From: JAFMDF01 sp965222705
Lineage (GTDB): Bacteria; Bacteroidota; Bacteroidia; Chitinophagales; Saprospiraceae
Direction: 5' to 3'
Assembly (NCBI GenBank): GCA_965222705.1
Contig: CBDCUO010000027.1
Span: 1 to 64,000 of the forward strand
Length of the DNA stretch: 64,000 nucleotides
Shown: positions 31,750 to 41,529 of the stretch, piece by piece
How positions within the stretch are numbered: the stretch's first letter is position 1
How the letters are laid out: the number at the start of each line of letters is the position of its first letter
Translations under genes and position numbers: made by a program
Notes under the pieces: generated by a model
Database searches by the model: none
What the model saw: only the letters and a program-made list of their open reading frames with translations
Told to the model about the DNA's origin: nothing

Positions 31750-33726
31750 TTATGCATCTACATTCGCATATTTAGCATTGGCTTCGATGAAAGCTCGTCT
31801 GGGGGGCACTTCATCGCCCATCAACATAGAAAATACGCGATCTGCCTCAATTGTATCTTCAATGGTCACCTGGCGAAGTATCCGCGTTTCTGGGTCCATA
31901 GTCGTATCCCATAGCTGGTCGGCATTCATTTCGCCAAGCCCTTTATATCGCTGCACTTTCACGGAAGCGTCATTTTCTCCTTTTCCCAATTGGGCGATTG
32001 CCTCTTTGCGTTCTTCTTCGCTCCAGCAGTACACAGCATTTTTACCCTTTTTTACCAAGTACAAAGGCGGAGTAGCCACATAGACGTGTCCATTTTCGAT
32101 TAGAGGGCGCATATAGCGGAAAAAGAAGGTCAAAATCAAAGTGACGATATGGCTACCATCTACATCTGCATCACACATGATTACTACCTTATAGTAGCGC
32201 AATTTTTCCATATTGAGAATTCGCTCGCCTTCTTCTCCTTCTTCAATGCGAACTCCTAGAGCGGTAAAAACATTCTTAATTTCCTCGTTTTCGTATATTT
32301 TATGCTCTAATGCTTTTTCTACATTCAAAATCTTGCCCCTTAGTGGCAAGATCGCCTGAAAGACCCGATCCCGACCCTGCTTGGCAGTTCCCCCTGCAGA
32401 ATCTCCCTCTACCAAAAAGATTTCAGATTCTTCGGGATCCCTGGAAGAGCAATCAGACAGCTTTCCCGGAAGCCCACCTCCCGCTAAAACATTTTTACGC
32501 TGGACCATTTCCCGTGCTTTTCGCGCAGCATGGCGCGCGGTAGCAGCGAGGATGACTTTTTCAATGATTCGCTTCGCATCTTTGGGGTTTTCCTCTAGGT
32601 AGTAGGTAATGACTTCTCCTACGCATTGAGAAACAATGGCGGTTACTTCTGAATTGCCCAATTCGCCTTTGGTTTGCCCCTTAAATTGAGGTTCTGGCAC
32701 TTTTACAGAAACCACTGCGGTCAATCCTTCTCTAAAATCTTCTCCTGAAAGATTGAACTTTAATTTTTTGAAAAAACCGTTTTCCTCTCCATACTGCTTG
32801 AATACCCGATTGACTGCTCTTCTAAAACCGTTGACGTGCGTTCCACCTTCTCTGGTATTGATATTATTGACAAAAGAAAAAATACTTTCAGAAAAAGAAG
32901 TGTTATAATTCATAGCCACTTCTACCTCGATACCTTCCTTTTTACCGACCACATGGATTGGGGTGGCGATTAGCTTTTGGCGAGCTTCGTCTAAAAACTC
33001 GACAAATTCGACCAATCCACCTTCGGAGTAAAAGGTCTGGGTGACAAAATTTCCTTTTTCATCTTTTCGGCGCTCGTCGGTCAGGGTAAGCGTTAATCCT
33101 TTGTTGAGATAAGACAATTCTTTTAAACGCCCTGCCAGCACATCGTATTTGTACTCCGCTATTTCAAAAATTTCAGGATCGGGCAGGAAGGTGACAAAGG
33201 TGCCAGTCAGATCTGTGTTTCCAACTGGTTTAACAGGACCTTGGGGTTTCCCCTTGCTGTATTCTTGCACGAATATTTTACCTTCTCTATGTACTTCTGC
33301 TTTTAAATGAGCAGATAAAGCATTGACACATGAAACGCCGACTCCATGCAAGCCCCCTGATACTTTGTAGGTATCCTTATCGAATTTGCCCCCTGCGTGC
33401 AATACAGTCATTACTACCTCCAAAGCGGACTTCTTTAGCTTTTCGTGCATTCCGGTCGGGATGCCTCGGCCATTATCTTTTACCGTAATAGAATTGTCTT
33501 GGTGGATGATAGTATCTATTTGGTTACAATAACCCGCCAGATGTTCGTCAATAGAATTATCTACGACTTCCCAGACTAGGTGGTGCAGCCCTTTTGTATC
33601 CGTGCTTCCAATATACATGCCAGGTCGTTTTCGCACGGCTTCCAGCCCTTCTAATGCTTGGATATTACTTGCGCTGTAATTGCCATTATTAGCGGCTGTT
33701 TTATTCTTTTTTTCTGCTATTTCCAT
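31750..33726 (-). CDS. gyrB: DNA gyrase subunit B
   Basis: The 658-residue ATPase subunit of gyrase introduces negative supercoils with GyrA. Visible motifs are the GHKL ATPase (EVVDNSIDEHLAGY, DNGRGIP, GGLHGVGVSCVNALS), the transducer (INTREGGTHVNGFRRAVNR), Toprim (LVEGDSAGGTAKQGRDR, MCDADVDGSHIVTL) and the C-terminal QRYKGLGEMNADQLWDTTMDPE, which distinguishes GyrB from ParE. ATG at 33726 is used, since the longer frame starts at TTG. A TATTTTTG box lies just upstream, so the mRNA may be nearly leaderless. A 17-residue Asn/Lys-rich N-terminus precedes the domain. Confidence 0.95.
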   Translation of the reverse strand: MEIAEKKNKTAANNGNYSASNIQALEGLEAVRKRPGMYIGSTDTKGLHHLVWEVVDNSIDEHLAGYCNQIDTIIHQDNSITVKDNGRGIPTGMHEKLKKSALEVVMTVLHAGGKFDKDTYKVSGGLHGVGVSCVNALSAHLKAEVHREGKIFVQEYSKGKPQGPVKPVGNTDLTGTFVTFLPDPEIFEIAEYKYDVLAGRLKELSYLNKGLTLTLTDERRKDEKGNFVTQTFYSEGGLVEFVEFLDEARQKLIATPIHVVGKKEGIEVEVAMNYNTSFSESIFSFVNNINTREGGTHVNGFRRAVNRVFKQYGEENGFFKKLKFNLSGEDFREGLTAVVSVKVPEPQFKGQTKGELGNSEVTAIVSQCVGEVITYYLEENPKDAKRIIEKVILAATARHAARKAREMVQRKNVLAGGGLPGKLSDCSSRDPEESEIFLVEGDSAGGTAKQGRDRVFQAILPLRGKILNVEKALEHKIYENEEIKNVFTALGVRIEEGEEGERILNMEKLRYYKVVIMCDADVDGSHIVTLILTFFFRYMRPLIENGHVYVATPPLYLVKKGKNAVYCWSEEERKEAIAQLGKGENDASVKVQRYKGLGEMNADQLWDTTMDPETRILRQVTIEDTIEADRVFSMLMGDEVPPRRAFIEANAKYANVDA

Positions 33727-34060
33727 TTTGCAAAAATACAAAATTTTTATGGCTTTATAAAGGGGGAATGAGGGTGGAGGTACAGGATAAATTTGTCATT
33801 ATATCGCCAAGAAGGTGCGCCACTCTAATGTATGGTTGCAACACCGGAAGACGGATTGGCATACCCATTAGTCGAGGTATTTTTTTTACAAAAAAATTTT
33901 TATTATTGTAAAATTTTTTTCTTAAGCATTACTCATTTCCAATTTCAAAAGATTGGCGTAGAAACAAGTGATGGAGAATGAACTTTTTCAAACTAATCTT
34001 TTGAACTAGAAGGAAAGAAGTTAATGTTCGAACATTACTAAAAATTATAAAAAAGAAAGC
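33727..34060. other. Divergent intergenic region gyrB / carbonic anhydrase
   Basis: The region is AT-rich and contains an A/T-tract palindrome around 33890-33922 (TTTTTTTTACAAAAAAATT then TTGTAAAATTTTTTT). Apart from the gyrB -7 box next to 33727 nothing is recognised. Confidence 0.4.
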
Positions 34061-34627
34061 ATGACACAACAAGAAACTATTGCGAGATTAAAAGAAGGTA
34101 ATCGAAGATTTGTCTCGGATAAATTAGATGGAAAATTACAGGATAGTTCAAGAAGGTATGAATTAACGGGAGGGCAACAACCTTATGCTATTATATTGAG
34201 CTGTGCAGACAGTAGGGTCGTACCCGAATTGGCATTTGATACAGGATTAGGGGAATTATTTGTAGTGCGAGTTGCCGGTAATGTGGCTAATAGTTCCTCC
34301 ATTGCGAGTATAGAATACGCCGTAGCACATTGTGGTTCAAAAGTAATTTTGGTGTTAGGGCATCAAAGCTGCGGAGCAGTGACAGCGGCTGCCAAAGGCG
34401 GCGATAATGGCTATAACCTCAATCATTTGTTGTCGCATATTACTCCTGCACTTCAGGCTAGTAAGGAAAACGCGGAAATAAATGAAATAGTAAAGAAAAA
34501 TGCCCAACTCACCGCTCAAGAATTGGTCAGTCGTTCTGCGATTATTAGCCAGTTTGTAGAGGCAGGAAAAGTGAAAATCGTACCCGCCTACTATAACTTG
34601 GATAGCGGGAAAGTAGATTTTATTTAA
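34061..34627 (+). CDS. Beta-class carbonic anhydrase
   Basis: The 188-residue enzyme interconverts CO2 and bicarbonate. The zinc and catalytic motif is complete: Cys48-x-Asp50-x-Arg52 (ILSCADSRVVPE), His101-x-x-Cys104 (VLGHQSCGAV), and FVVRVAGNVAN at 67-77. There is no signal peptide, so it is cytoplasmic. The bestrophin gene begins 34 bp downstream on the same strand, suggesting that hydration of CO2 is coupled to anion passage. Confidence 0.95.
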   Translation: MTQQETIARLKEGNRRFVSDKLDGKLQDSSRRYELTGGQQPYAIILSCADSRVVPELAFDTGLGELFVVRVAGNVANSSSIASIEYAVAHCGSKVILVLGHQSCGAVTAAAKGGDNGYNLNHLLSHITPALQASKENAEINEIVKKNAQLTAQELVSRSAIISQFVEAGKVKIVPAYYNLDSGKVDFI

Positions 34628-34661
34628 AATTTAAAAACCGGTCTCAGTGTAACTATAAAAA

Positions 34662-35699
34662 ATGTATGTAAATAAGAATTTTGATTTTGAAAGCGTGATG
34701 CGCTTTTCTGGGGGGCATCTCATTTGGATTACCTTATGGGCTACTCTTGTAACTGTACTGTACAATGTTTTTCATTTTGAATGGTTCAGCATTCCCTGGT
34801 TGCCTATTTCGGTTATAGGTACAGCCGTGGCATTTTATATCGGTTTTAAAAATAATCAGGCTTATGACCGGCTTTGGGAAGCTCGAAAAATATGGGGGGC
34901 TATCGTCAATTCTAGCCGTATGTGGGGAGCCAATGTCAAAGCATATATTAGTAATCAATTTACAGAGGCCGAAGTAAGCGAAAAAATAATGCAATCTTGG
35001 CGCAAAAAATTGATTTATCGCCACATCGGATATCTTTACTCCTTGCGTAGCCAATTACTTATCCCTACCCCCTGGGAACATATCAGCCAGGGAGGGTATG
35101 TTGGCAGAACAACCGAAAAACGGATGAAGCGATGGGGGGTTGGTTTGCACAATGATCGTGTTACGAAAAAAGAACTGACGGAATTTCTTCCTTCAGGCGA
35201 GTTGAAAAGGCTGATTAATTATAAAAATACTGCTACGCAAATTATTGACCAACAAAGCCAAGACTTGGCCATTTTGCGGTCAAAAAATCTCATTGATGAT
35301 TTTCGGCACATGGAATTGCAAAAGGTACTTAATGATTTTTACACCCACCAGGGCAAAGCCGAGCGAATCAAGAAATTTCCACTCCCTCGGCAATACGGGA
35401 GCATGAGTTTTATTTTTGTGGGTTTGTTTATCTTCTTGTTGCCTTTTGGGATGGTTTCTGAATTTCACAAACTGGGACACTGGGCAATATGGCTATCCGT
35501 ACCCTTTACGGTAATTGTAGGTTGGGTCTATATTATGATGGAGTTGGTTGGCGATTATAGTGAAAACCCATTTGAAGGGCTTGGCAATGATATACCGATG
35601 CTTTCTTTGTGCCGAGTGATAGAAATTGACCTGAAAGAAATGCTTGGCGAAACGGACCTTCCTCCCAATATTGAAGCTAAAAATGGCGTGTTAATGTAA
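34662..35699 (+). CDS. Bestrophin-family anion channel (UPF0187)
   Basis: The 345-residue protein has the bestrophin fold: SGGHLIWITLWATLVTVLYNVF, then PWLPISVIGTAVAFYIGFKNNQAYDRLWEARKIWGAIVNSSR, the signature of bacterial bestrophins. Two C-terminal transmembrane helices follow (MSFIFVGLFIFLLPFGMV and WAIWLSVPFTVIVGWVYIMMELVGDYSENPFEG). Family members form pentameric chloride/bicarbonate channels. Pairing with a carbonic anhydrase suggests bicarbonate as the substrate. Confidence 0.9.
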   Translation: MYVNKNFDFESVMRFSGGHLIWITLWATLVTVLYNVFHFEWFSIPWLPISVIGTAVAFYIGFKNNQAYDRLWEARKIWGAIVNSSRMWGANVKAYISNQFTEAEVSEKIMQSWRKKLIYRHIGYLYSLRSQLLIPTPWEHISQGGYVGRTTEKRMKRWGVGLHNDRVTKKELTEFLPSGELKRLINYKNTATQIIDQQSQDLAILRSKNLIDDFRHMELQKVLNDFYTHQGKAERIKKFPLPRQYGSMSFIFVGLFIFLLPFGMVSEFHKLGHWAIWLSVPFTVIVGWVYIMMELVGDYSENPFEGLGNDIPMLSLCRVIEIDLKEMLGETDLPPNIEAKNGVLM

Positions 35700-35709
35700 T
35701 CAGAAACAG

Positions 35710-36156
35710 CTATTTTTCTGTATTTAAAATCAACATTCTTGTCGAAGCCGTAGCGACTAAAATGCCTTGGGGATTATGTGCTTTTGCGTGTAAAATTAAG
35801 TAGGATTTGCTTTTGCTCACCACCCAAGCATCAATAATAACAGTTTTGTCTTTGGGGGATAAAGGTTTTAGAAAAGTAATATTCAAGTCCAAGCTGGTAG
35901 TGGGCTTGCCGGCGACTAGCCCTGAAAAGGGGCCAAATGCAAAGTCAAAGAACACACCAAAATAACCTCCAAAGGTAATTCCAAAAGGGTTATTATACCT
36001 TTCTTTTACAGGAAAAGAAAGTTTTACAGATTTGCTGGGAATATATTCTAAAAAGGAAGCCCCTAAGCCCTTGGAAAATGGAGGAGGGATGATCGCTTTT
36101 GGTCCTATGTTTTGTTGTCTTAATGCTTCAAAAATTTGCCGAGTTAGCTTGTTCAT
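35710..36156 (-). CDS. Hotdog-fold thioesterase (PaaI/DUF4442-like)
   Basis: The 148-residue single hotdog domain has the long central helix preceded by NNPFGITFGGYFGVFFDFAFG and strands TTSLDLNITFLKPLS, VIIDAWVVSKSKSYLILHAKAHN and LVATASTRMLIL. It probably hydrolyses an acyl-CoA, substrate unknown. It lies 16 bp upstream of the patatin gene on the same strand? No: transcription runs leftwards, so it follows that gene, with a 16-bp gap, and is likely co-transcribed. Confidence 0.8.
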   Translation of the reverse strand: MNKLTRQIFEALRQQNIGPKAIIPPPFSKGLGASFLEYIPSKSVKLSFPVKERYNNPFGITFGGYFGVFFDFAFGPFSGLVAGKPTTSLDLNITFLKPLSPKDKTVIIDAWVVSKSKSYLILHAKAHNPQGILVATASTRMLILNTEK

Positions 36157-36172
36157 CGCACATTTTTACTAT

Positions 36173-38389
36173 TTAAAAAATATATCCTAAATGCAAAGAA
36201 AAATTTGCCCGTTTTTCCTCCAGATTATATTCTGCAGTCATTCGAACTGGACCGAGAGAGGTCGTTAAGCCGAATTCTGCACCCATGCCGACGATTTTAT
36301 CTGCTGCTGCGTTGGTTAGTATGGTTGTTCCTTCATTGACTTTGATGTATTCCCTCACTTTGAATCGGCCATAATTAAATAATAAAGATGTAAAAAAACC
36401 GGACTTGAGTTCTGTCCTGAATTTTATACCCGAAAAGACATAAGAAGTCACGGGCAGCTCCATATAGTCCAGTCCAATAAATTCGGCATGGGTCAATTCA
36501 CCGGGCACATTGCGCCCTAAATAAAAGAGATTCAGGTAGTTATCTTTTTCAAAGTCAATCCAGCCAGCATCGTTGTACCATTTAATAGCTAGTTGGTCGC
36601 TCAATGGAAAAATTTTGCTGAATTGCAGACGAGCTAGTTTATTGAAAAACCGCAAATCTTCTTTCAGCCTTATATTAGGCTGGGAAAATTTGCCGGCAAA
36701 AGAGAACTTGCCATCCAGAGAAAGGTGATAACCACTGCGGGGATAGCTAACTCGGTCATAAGTGTCGCTCAATAAACTCAAATAGGCGACGGTTTGCCCT
36801 AGCCGCAAATCCTCTGTATCCTTGTCAAAATATTTGGTTCGTTGGGAATATTGCTCAATCCCCAAGCCTAAAGATACCATAAAATGATTGCTGATACCCG
36901 AAAAAACATCCAGTCGCAAATCGTAATGGCTCAATAAAAATCGCTCCTCTTCATTGCCCTCGTCATCGTAATAATAAGCAGGATAGTGGTTTAATTTTCC
37001 ACCCAAATGCAAGCCAATATTGGGTCGGGCGGCAGTATAGACCAGGTAATTTGCCTGTAAAAAGGGATTTTCTGAAATTTTTGCATCTACAGATAACCTA
37101 GAGCCACTCAATCCTCGATTTCGATAGGTTGCATTGAGCAATAAAGCGGCTTTTAGGTCACTATCGTAATTGGCACTTAGTTGTACAAACTCGCCACTTT
37201 GAGGCTCCGTTTTAATATCTAAGGTATAATTTCCCGTTTCATCGAGAATAAATTCATAATAGGCTTCTTTAAAAAACTGACTGCCAAATAGCTTTTTTAT
37301 ACGCGCTTCAATGCGCTCTAAAGAATAGGTTTTTTCGGGACGGATTCGGACGATGCTTTCCACCGTTTTTTGCTGCTTTGGAGAAATGCCCTTAAATCGA
37401 ATATCGTTCACCACATAAGATTTGGGTTGTTTTAAAAATCTTTTTGGTAGAGGGGCCTTTCCGTTGATTAGTGCCAAGATTTCTGGCAACTTTTTCCTTG
37501 CAGCTCTTTCTCCCCTTGCTAAGAGCGAATCCGCATTAGAGAAGTCTAAAGCCCCATATTCATTGATATCGGGTCGAATGACAATATCCGCCGTATCAAT
37601 GGCTTCCTGAACGGACTCTATCAAGCGATATGTACCTGTTTGCTCCAATACTTGCAGCAGCGAGGACAGTTCATCTTTTTTGTACAAAGGACTGGTAATG
37701 TCAATGGCTATAACCATATCTGCTCCCATATCTATCACCTCTTTTACGGGCAAATTGCTCGCTACACCGCCGTCAACCAATAATTTTCCGTCAATTTCAA
37801 TAGGCTCAAAAATGGACGGAATAGACATACTGGCTCGCATGGATTTTGCCAGGGAGCCACTTTTTAAAACAACAGCTACTCCAGTTTCAAAATCTGCTGC
37901 TACGCAACGAAAAGGGATATCAAATTGGTCAAAACTGCTTTGTCCATGCACAGGAAAGGTTAATTGAGAGAGTAGCAAGCCAATTTTTTGCCCTTGTACA
38001 AAACCTCTAGGCAACTGAATTTTTCCATTTTCGATATTTAGTTGTAGCTGATAGCGGTCGGCAACCATTCTTTCCTCTATTGGCAAATCTGTGCGGCTCA
38101 ATTCATCATTAAAATAATACTCCCAGTTTAATTCCTTTGCCAGTTCTTCCAATTCTTCTACGGAGTAACCAATGGCGTAGAGCCCACCAATGATGCTTCC
38201 AATGCTAGTGCCGGTAATGTAGTCAGGACGAATTCCTGCTTCTTCCAGCACTTTTAGCACGCCGATTTCGGCGATTCCTTTCGCCCCGCCGCCGCCGAAG
38301 GCATAGCCAATTTTGGGTCGTACTTTTTGGGCTTGTAATAAGCTGCTAAATGCAAAAAGGAAAAAAAAGATAATAGTGTGTTTTCTCAT
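36173..38389 (-). CDS. Patatin-like phospholipase with POTRA and outer-membrane barrel (type Vd-like)
   Basis: The 738-residue protein has a signal peptide (IIFFFLFAFSSLLQAQ). The patatin domain (about 28-220) has the oxyanion GGGGAKGIAEIG, nucleophile motif GTSIG and catalytic Asp in DGGVASNLP. A POTRA-like segment follows (about 325-390, VNDIRFKGISPKQQKTVE). The C-terminus is a 16-strand-type BamA/TamA barrel ending LGYIF. This is the PlpD/RssA-barrel architecture in which the lipase is attached to or secreted through its own barrel. It probably acts on outer-membrane phospholipids. Confidence 0.9.
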   Translation of the reverse strand: MRKHTIIFFFLFAFSSLLQAQKVRPKIGYAFGGGGAKGIAEIGVLKVLEEAGIRPDYITGTSIGSIIGGLYAIGYSVEELEELAKELNWEYYFNDELSRTDLPIEERMVADRYQLQLNIENGKIQLPRGFVQGQKIGLLLSQLTFPVHGQSSFDQFDIPFRCVAADFETGVAVVLKSGSLAKSMRASMSIPSIFEPIEIDGKLLVDGGVASNLPVKEVIDMGADMVIAIDITSPLYKKDELSSLLQVLEQTGTYRLIESVQEAIDTADIVIRPDINEYGALDFSNADSLLARGERAARKKLPEILALINGKAPLPKRFLKQPKSYVVNDIRFKGISPKQQKTVESIVRIRPEKTYSLERIEARIKKLFGSQFFKEAYYEFILDETGNYTLDIKTEPQSGEFVQLSANYDSDLKAALLLNATYRNRGLSGSRLSVDAKISENPFLQANYLVYTAARPNIGLHLGGKLNHYPAYYYDDEGNEEERFLLSHYDLRLDVFSGISNHFMVSLGLGIEQYSQRTKYFDKDTEDLRLGQTVAYLSLLSDTYDRVSYPRSGYHLSLDGKFSFAGKFSQPNIRLKEDLRFFNKLARLQFSKIFPLSDQLAIKWYNDAGWIDFEKDNYLNLFYLGRNVPGELTHAEFIGLDYMELPVTSYVFSGIKFRTELKSGFFTSLLFNYGRFKVREYIKVNEGTTILTNAAADKIVGMGAEFGLTTSLGPVRMTAEYNLEEKRANFSLHLGYIF

Positions 38390-38887
38390 AATTTTTATAA
38401 AAATTAAGGACGAAAATACCTTTTTAAAACAAGAGTGTAAAAATCAAATCTTTCAAAATAAGCAAATGCTTATTCTAAGGAATAACAATTTTTACTATTA
38501 AAACATTTCAAAAATGAAAAAGGATCAGCCCTTAAAACGGGTAATGATTTTTAAAAAAACTATAAATAAGCGAATGAATTTTAGGCTACACTACAGTAAG
38601 TTGGCCATCTTCCTGCAATCCTATTTTGCTTCAAAAATTAAGAGCATTGTATTTACAAAATGGGACCCTATTGTAAGACGGATGTAGATTATAAGAATTT
38701 CTAAAATTTTTGTAATCTGGGCTTTTACCAGCTTACTTTTTTATCAAAAAAGAATTGTCCTACATCCTTTTTATAAAAACGCCTTTTTAATGAGCTATAA
38801 TTTCTACCTTTAGGCCCTTCTTTAAGCATGGATTTAGAACAAAGCACTTGTACGTTTTTTAACTTTTGTTTACAAACATAGAATTAT
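38390..38887. other. Intergenic region with REP-like palindrome
   Basis: No coding sequence. GATTATAAGAATTT and AAAATTTTTGTAATC form an imperfect palindrome at 38687-38717, related to GATTACAAAAATTT at 43167-43180. A further motif TTTTTATCAAAAAAG...TTGTCCTACA (about 38737-38766) recurs near 60850-60880. These are short dispersed repeats. Confidence 0.5.
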
Positions 38888-39997
38888 ATGAAAAAATATA
38901 TTTTGTTTTTATTGGTGAGCCTATTAATTGTCTCTTTAGCTTGTAATACCAATGTTCAAAAATCAATTGAAAAGAAGTCTTCGCCCAATCCAAAAAATAT
39001 TATTTTGCTTATTGGAGATGGTATGGGCTTGGCCCAGCTTTCCACTAGCTTTTATTTTAATGACCAACCCTCTAATTTCTTGAGGTTCAAGCATATTGGT
39101 TTGCATCAGAATACACCTATTGGAGCTAAGATAACCGACTCTGCCGCAGGTGCAACTGCCTTTTCTACAGGTGTAAAGTCTTATAATGGTGCCATTGGCG
39201 TTGATCGCGATACGCAAGCAGTTGCCACTATTTTGGAAATTTTATCCAGAGAAGGATATAGTACTGGAGTCATTGCGACTTCCTCTATTGTTCATGCGAC
39301 TCCTGCCTCTTTTTATGCACATACCAAATCGAGAAGAATGTATGAAACCATAGCGGAACAATTGATGCATTCTGAAGTGGATTTTTTTGCAGGCGGCGGG
39401 CATCAATTCTTTACGCAGAGGAGTGATGGGAAAGACTATTTGCAGGGATTAAAAGATAATGGTTTTGAAATAGATACAACTTCTTTGCCTGCTAAAAAAC
39501 TAAGGGTTGATCAAAAATATGGCTATTTATTAGCACCCGATGCCATGCCAATGATGACAGAGGGTAGAGGAAATTTCTTGCCAAAAGCAACTGAAAAAGC
39601 ACTGCAATATTTATCTCAAAGCGAGCATGGCTTTTTTCTAATGGTTGAAGGTTCACAAATTGACTGGGGGGGACATGCCAATGATGCCAATTATATTATT
39701 GAAGAGATGAAAGATTTTGATAAAACGGTTGGGGTCGCTTTGGATTTTGCAGAAAAAAACGACAATACTTTAGTGATTGTGACTGCTGATCACGAAACGG
39801 GCGGCTTTGCCCTGTCTTCTGTGACGGTGCGAAAGCAAGATGACTATCGAGGTATTAATCCAAGTTTTTCTACGGGGGGTCATACAGCGGCACTTATTCC
39901 AGTGCTGGCTTACGGACCAGGGGCAGAGCGATTTATGGGTATTTATCAAAATAATGAAATTTTTGAAAAAATGCTAAAGGAAAATGCAGGATATTAA
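38888..39997 (+). CDS. Alkaline phosphatase, lipoprotein
   Basis: The 369-residue protein begins with a lipoprotein signal (KKYILFLLVSLLIVSLACN, lipobox LAC). The phosphatase core has ILLIGDGMGLAQ (metal Asp), the nucleophile motif DSAAGATAFSTG, then VEGSQIDWGGHAND, TADHETGG and GGHTAALIPV, all metal ligands of the PhoA family. It should release phosphate from esters at the outer envelope. A GntP-family permease gene follows after 24 bp, so the two may function together on a phosphorylated sugar acid. Confidence 0.93.
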   Translation: MKKYILFLLVSLLIVSLACNTNVQKSIEKKSSPNPKNIILLIGDGMGLAQLSTSFYFNDQPSNFLRFKHIGLHQNTPIGAKITDSAAGATAFSTGVKSYNGAIGVDRDTQAVATILEILSREGYSTGVIATSSIVHATPASFYAHTKSRRMYETIAEQLMHSEVDFFAGGGHQFFTQRSDGKDYLQGLKDNGFEIDTTSLPAKKLRVDQKYGYLLAPDAMPMMTEGRGNFLPKATEKALQYLSQSEHGFFLMVEGSQIDWGGHANDANYIIEEMKDFDKTVGVALDFAEKNDNTLVIVTADHETGGFALSSVTVRKQDDYRGINPSFSTGGHTAALIPVLAYGPGAERFMGIYQNNEIFEKMLKENAGY

Positions 39998-40021
39998 TCA
40001 TTAGTTATCAATTATTGTATT

Positions 40022-41398
40022 ATGGAGTCTTTTTTATATTGGCCATTAATTGTATTGCTACTTGGCACTTTAAGCGTTGTAGTTTTAATCGTGTTGCTTC
40101 GATTGCACGCTTTTATTGCCTTATTACTGGGAGCAATCATTGTGGGCATTTTAAGTAATACTTTGCCGGAAACGGGGCATCACTGGGTCGTTGCAGTCGA
40201 AACGGCGATGAAGGAATTTGGCATAACTGCTGGAAAAATCTCCTTTGTCATTGCGATTGCTTCCGTGTTGGGAGTTGCTTTAATGGAAAGTGGGGCGGCA
40301 GAAAAAATTGTCAATCAATTAATGCAGGCCTTTGGAGAAAGTCGCGCAGGAATCGCGCTGGTATTGGCGGGTTTTATTTTATCTATACCCGTTTTTTTTG
40401 ATACAGTTTTCTTCTTATTAATCCCCTTGGCTATTGCTTTGGCTACAAAAACGGGAAAGAACTTTTTATTATATGTCATGGCAATTAGTTGTGGGGCTAT
40501 CATTACCCACTCCTTAGTGCCGCCCACACCAGGTCCTTTGGTAATGGCAGAAACGCTTGATTTTAATTTGGGCTTGGTCATTATAGCAGGTTTATTATCT
40601 GGTTTGTTGCCTGCTATTGCTGGTTATAAATTCACACAAAGGCAGAATCGGATTATGCCCATTTCTCCTCCTGTTTTGATCAACGACAATGATCGCATGA
40701 ATACGGGCACGTTGCCTTCCTTTGGCATTGCTATTATGCCCATCTTACTGCCTTTATTGCTGATTGTATTGGCCTCCATTTCTGCGGTCATTCACGAAGG
40801 CAGGGCGAATTCCTTGACGGCTGCAATTGCTTTTTTAGGCAATAAGAATGTGGCGATGTTTTTGGGTTTGGTCATTGCATTATGGCTTTGGGCGAAACAG
40901 AAAAATTTGGGTTTAAAAGCACTGGGTAAAGCGACCGAGCAACCCCTAGAATTGGCAGGCTTGATTATCCTGATAACTAGCGCCGGAGGTGCATTTGGTG
41001 CGATGATTCGCCATACGGGGATCGGTGCGATGATCCAAGAGTTATCTGCTAATGGCTTTAGTATTAACCTAATCGTGGTAGCCTGGTTAATGGCAGCAAT
41101 ATTAAAATTTGCACAAGGCTCGAGTACCGTATCCATTATCACAACGGCTGGAATTATGGCAGCTATTATGGAAACCAGCCTGGATCTTTCCTATCACCCT
41201 GTCTATATTTTTCTGGCGATTGGCTATGGTTCTATGGCTTTTTCCTGGATGAATGATAGCGGCTTTTGGATATTTGGAAAATTGAGCGGTATGACAGAAA
41301 AGCAAACGCTTCGATCCTGGACGGGCTTGTTATTTGTGGTAGCTGTCGCTGGATTTATTCAGGTTTTGGTCTTATCTTATTTGATGCCTTTTGTTTAA
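40022..41398 (+). CDS. GntP-family permease (gluconate/organic acid:H+ symporter)
   Basis: The 458-residue membrane protein has about 12 hydrophobic segments, for example WPLIVLLLGTLSVVVLIVLLRL and ALVLAGFILSIPVFFDTVFFLLIPLAIALA. GntP signatures include HSLVPPTPGPLVMAE and FAQGSSTVSIITTAGIMA. It would import gluconate or a related hydroxy acid. Codons just upstream couple it to the alkaline phosphatase gene. The stop TAA overlaps the end of the MITE-like element at 41395-41520. Confidence 0.92.
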   Translation: MESFLYWPLIVLLLGTLSVVVLIVLLRLHAFIALLLGAIIVGILSNTLPETGHHWVVAVETAMKEFGITAGKISFVIAIASVLGVALMESGAAEKIVNQLMQAFGESRAGIALVLAGFILSIPVFFDTVFFLLIPLAIALATKTGKNFLLYVMAISCGAIITHSLVPPTPGPLVMAETLDFNLGLVIIAGLLSGLLPAIAGYKFTQRQNRIMPISPPVLINDNDRMNTGTLPSFGIAIMPILLPLLLIVLASISAVIHEGRANSLTAAIAFLGNKNVAMFLGLVIALWLWAKQKNLGLKALGKATEQPLELAGLIILITSAGGAFGAMIRHTGIGAMIQELSANGFSINLIVVAWLMAAILKFAQGSSTVSIITTAGIMAAIMETSLDLSYHPVYIFLAIGYGSMAFSWMNDSGFWIFGKLSGMTEKQTLRSWTGLLFVVAVAGFIQVLVLSYLMPFV

Positions 41399-41520
41399 GA
41401 GTATGATTAAAAATTCATTCATTGGGTTTATTAAAAAGCGTCTTTTTCGCTCTGACTTCATAAATTTCCTTGATCAGAACAAAAAATACATCTTTTTTTC
41501 CTCCAAAAACGACTCTAAGG
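41395..41520. repeat. MITE-like element between convergent genes, related to 9062-9226
   Basis: The left end TTTAAGAGTATGATTAAAAA matches the left end of the 9062 element (about 24 of the first 30 bases), and the right end AAAACGACTCTAAGG is its rough inverted complement. It supplies the TAA stop of the permease and ends 10 bp before the stop of the peptidase, so it may also serve as their terminator. Confidence 0.45.
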
Positions 41521-41529
41521 GAAGGGTGT

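Noticed and set aside
31750..33741. ParE instead of GyrB
   Set aside because: Spacing of the Toprim motif and the YKGLGEMN-x-x-QLWDTTMDPE end fit GyrB; a genome-wide check for a second type II topoisomerase would settle it.
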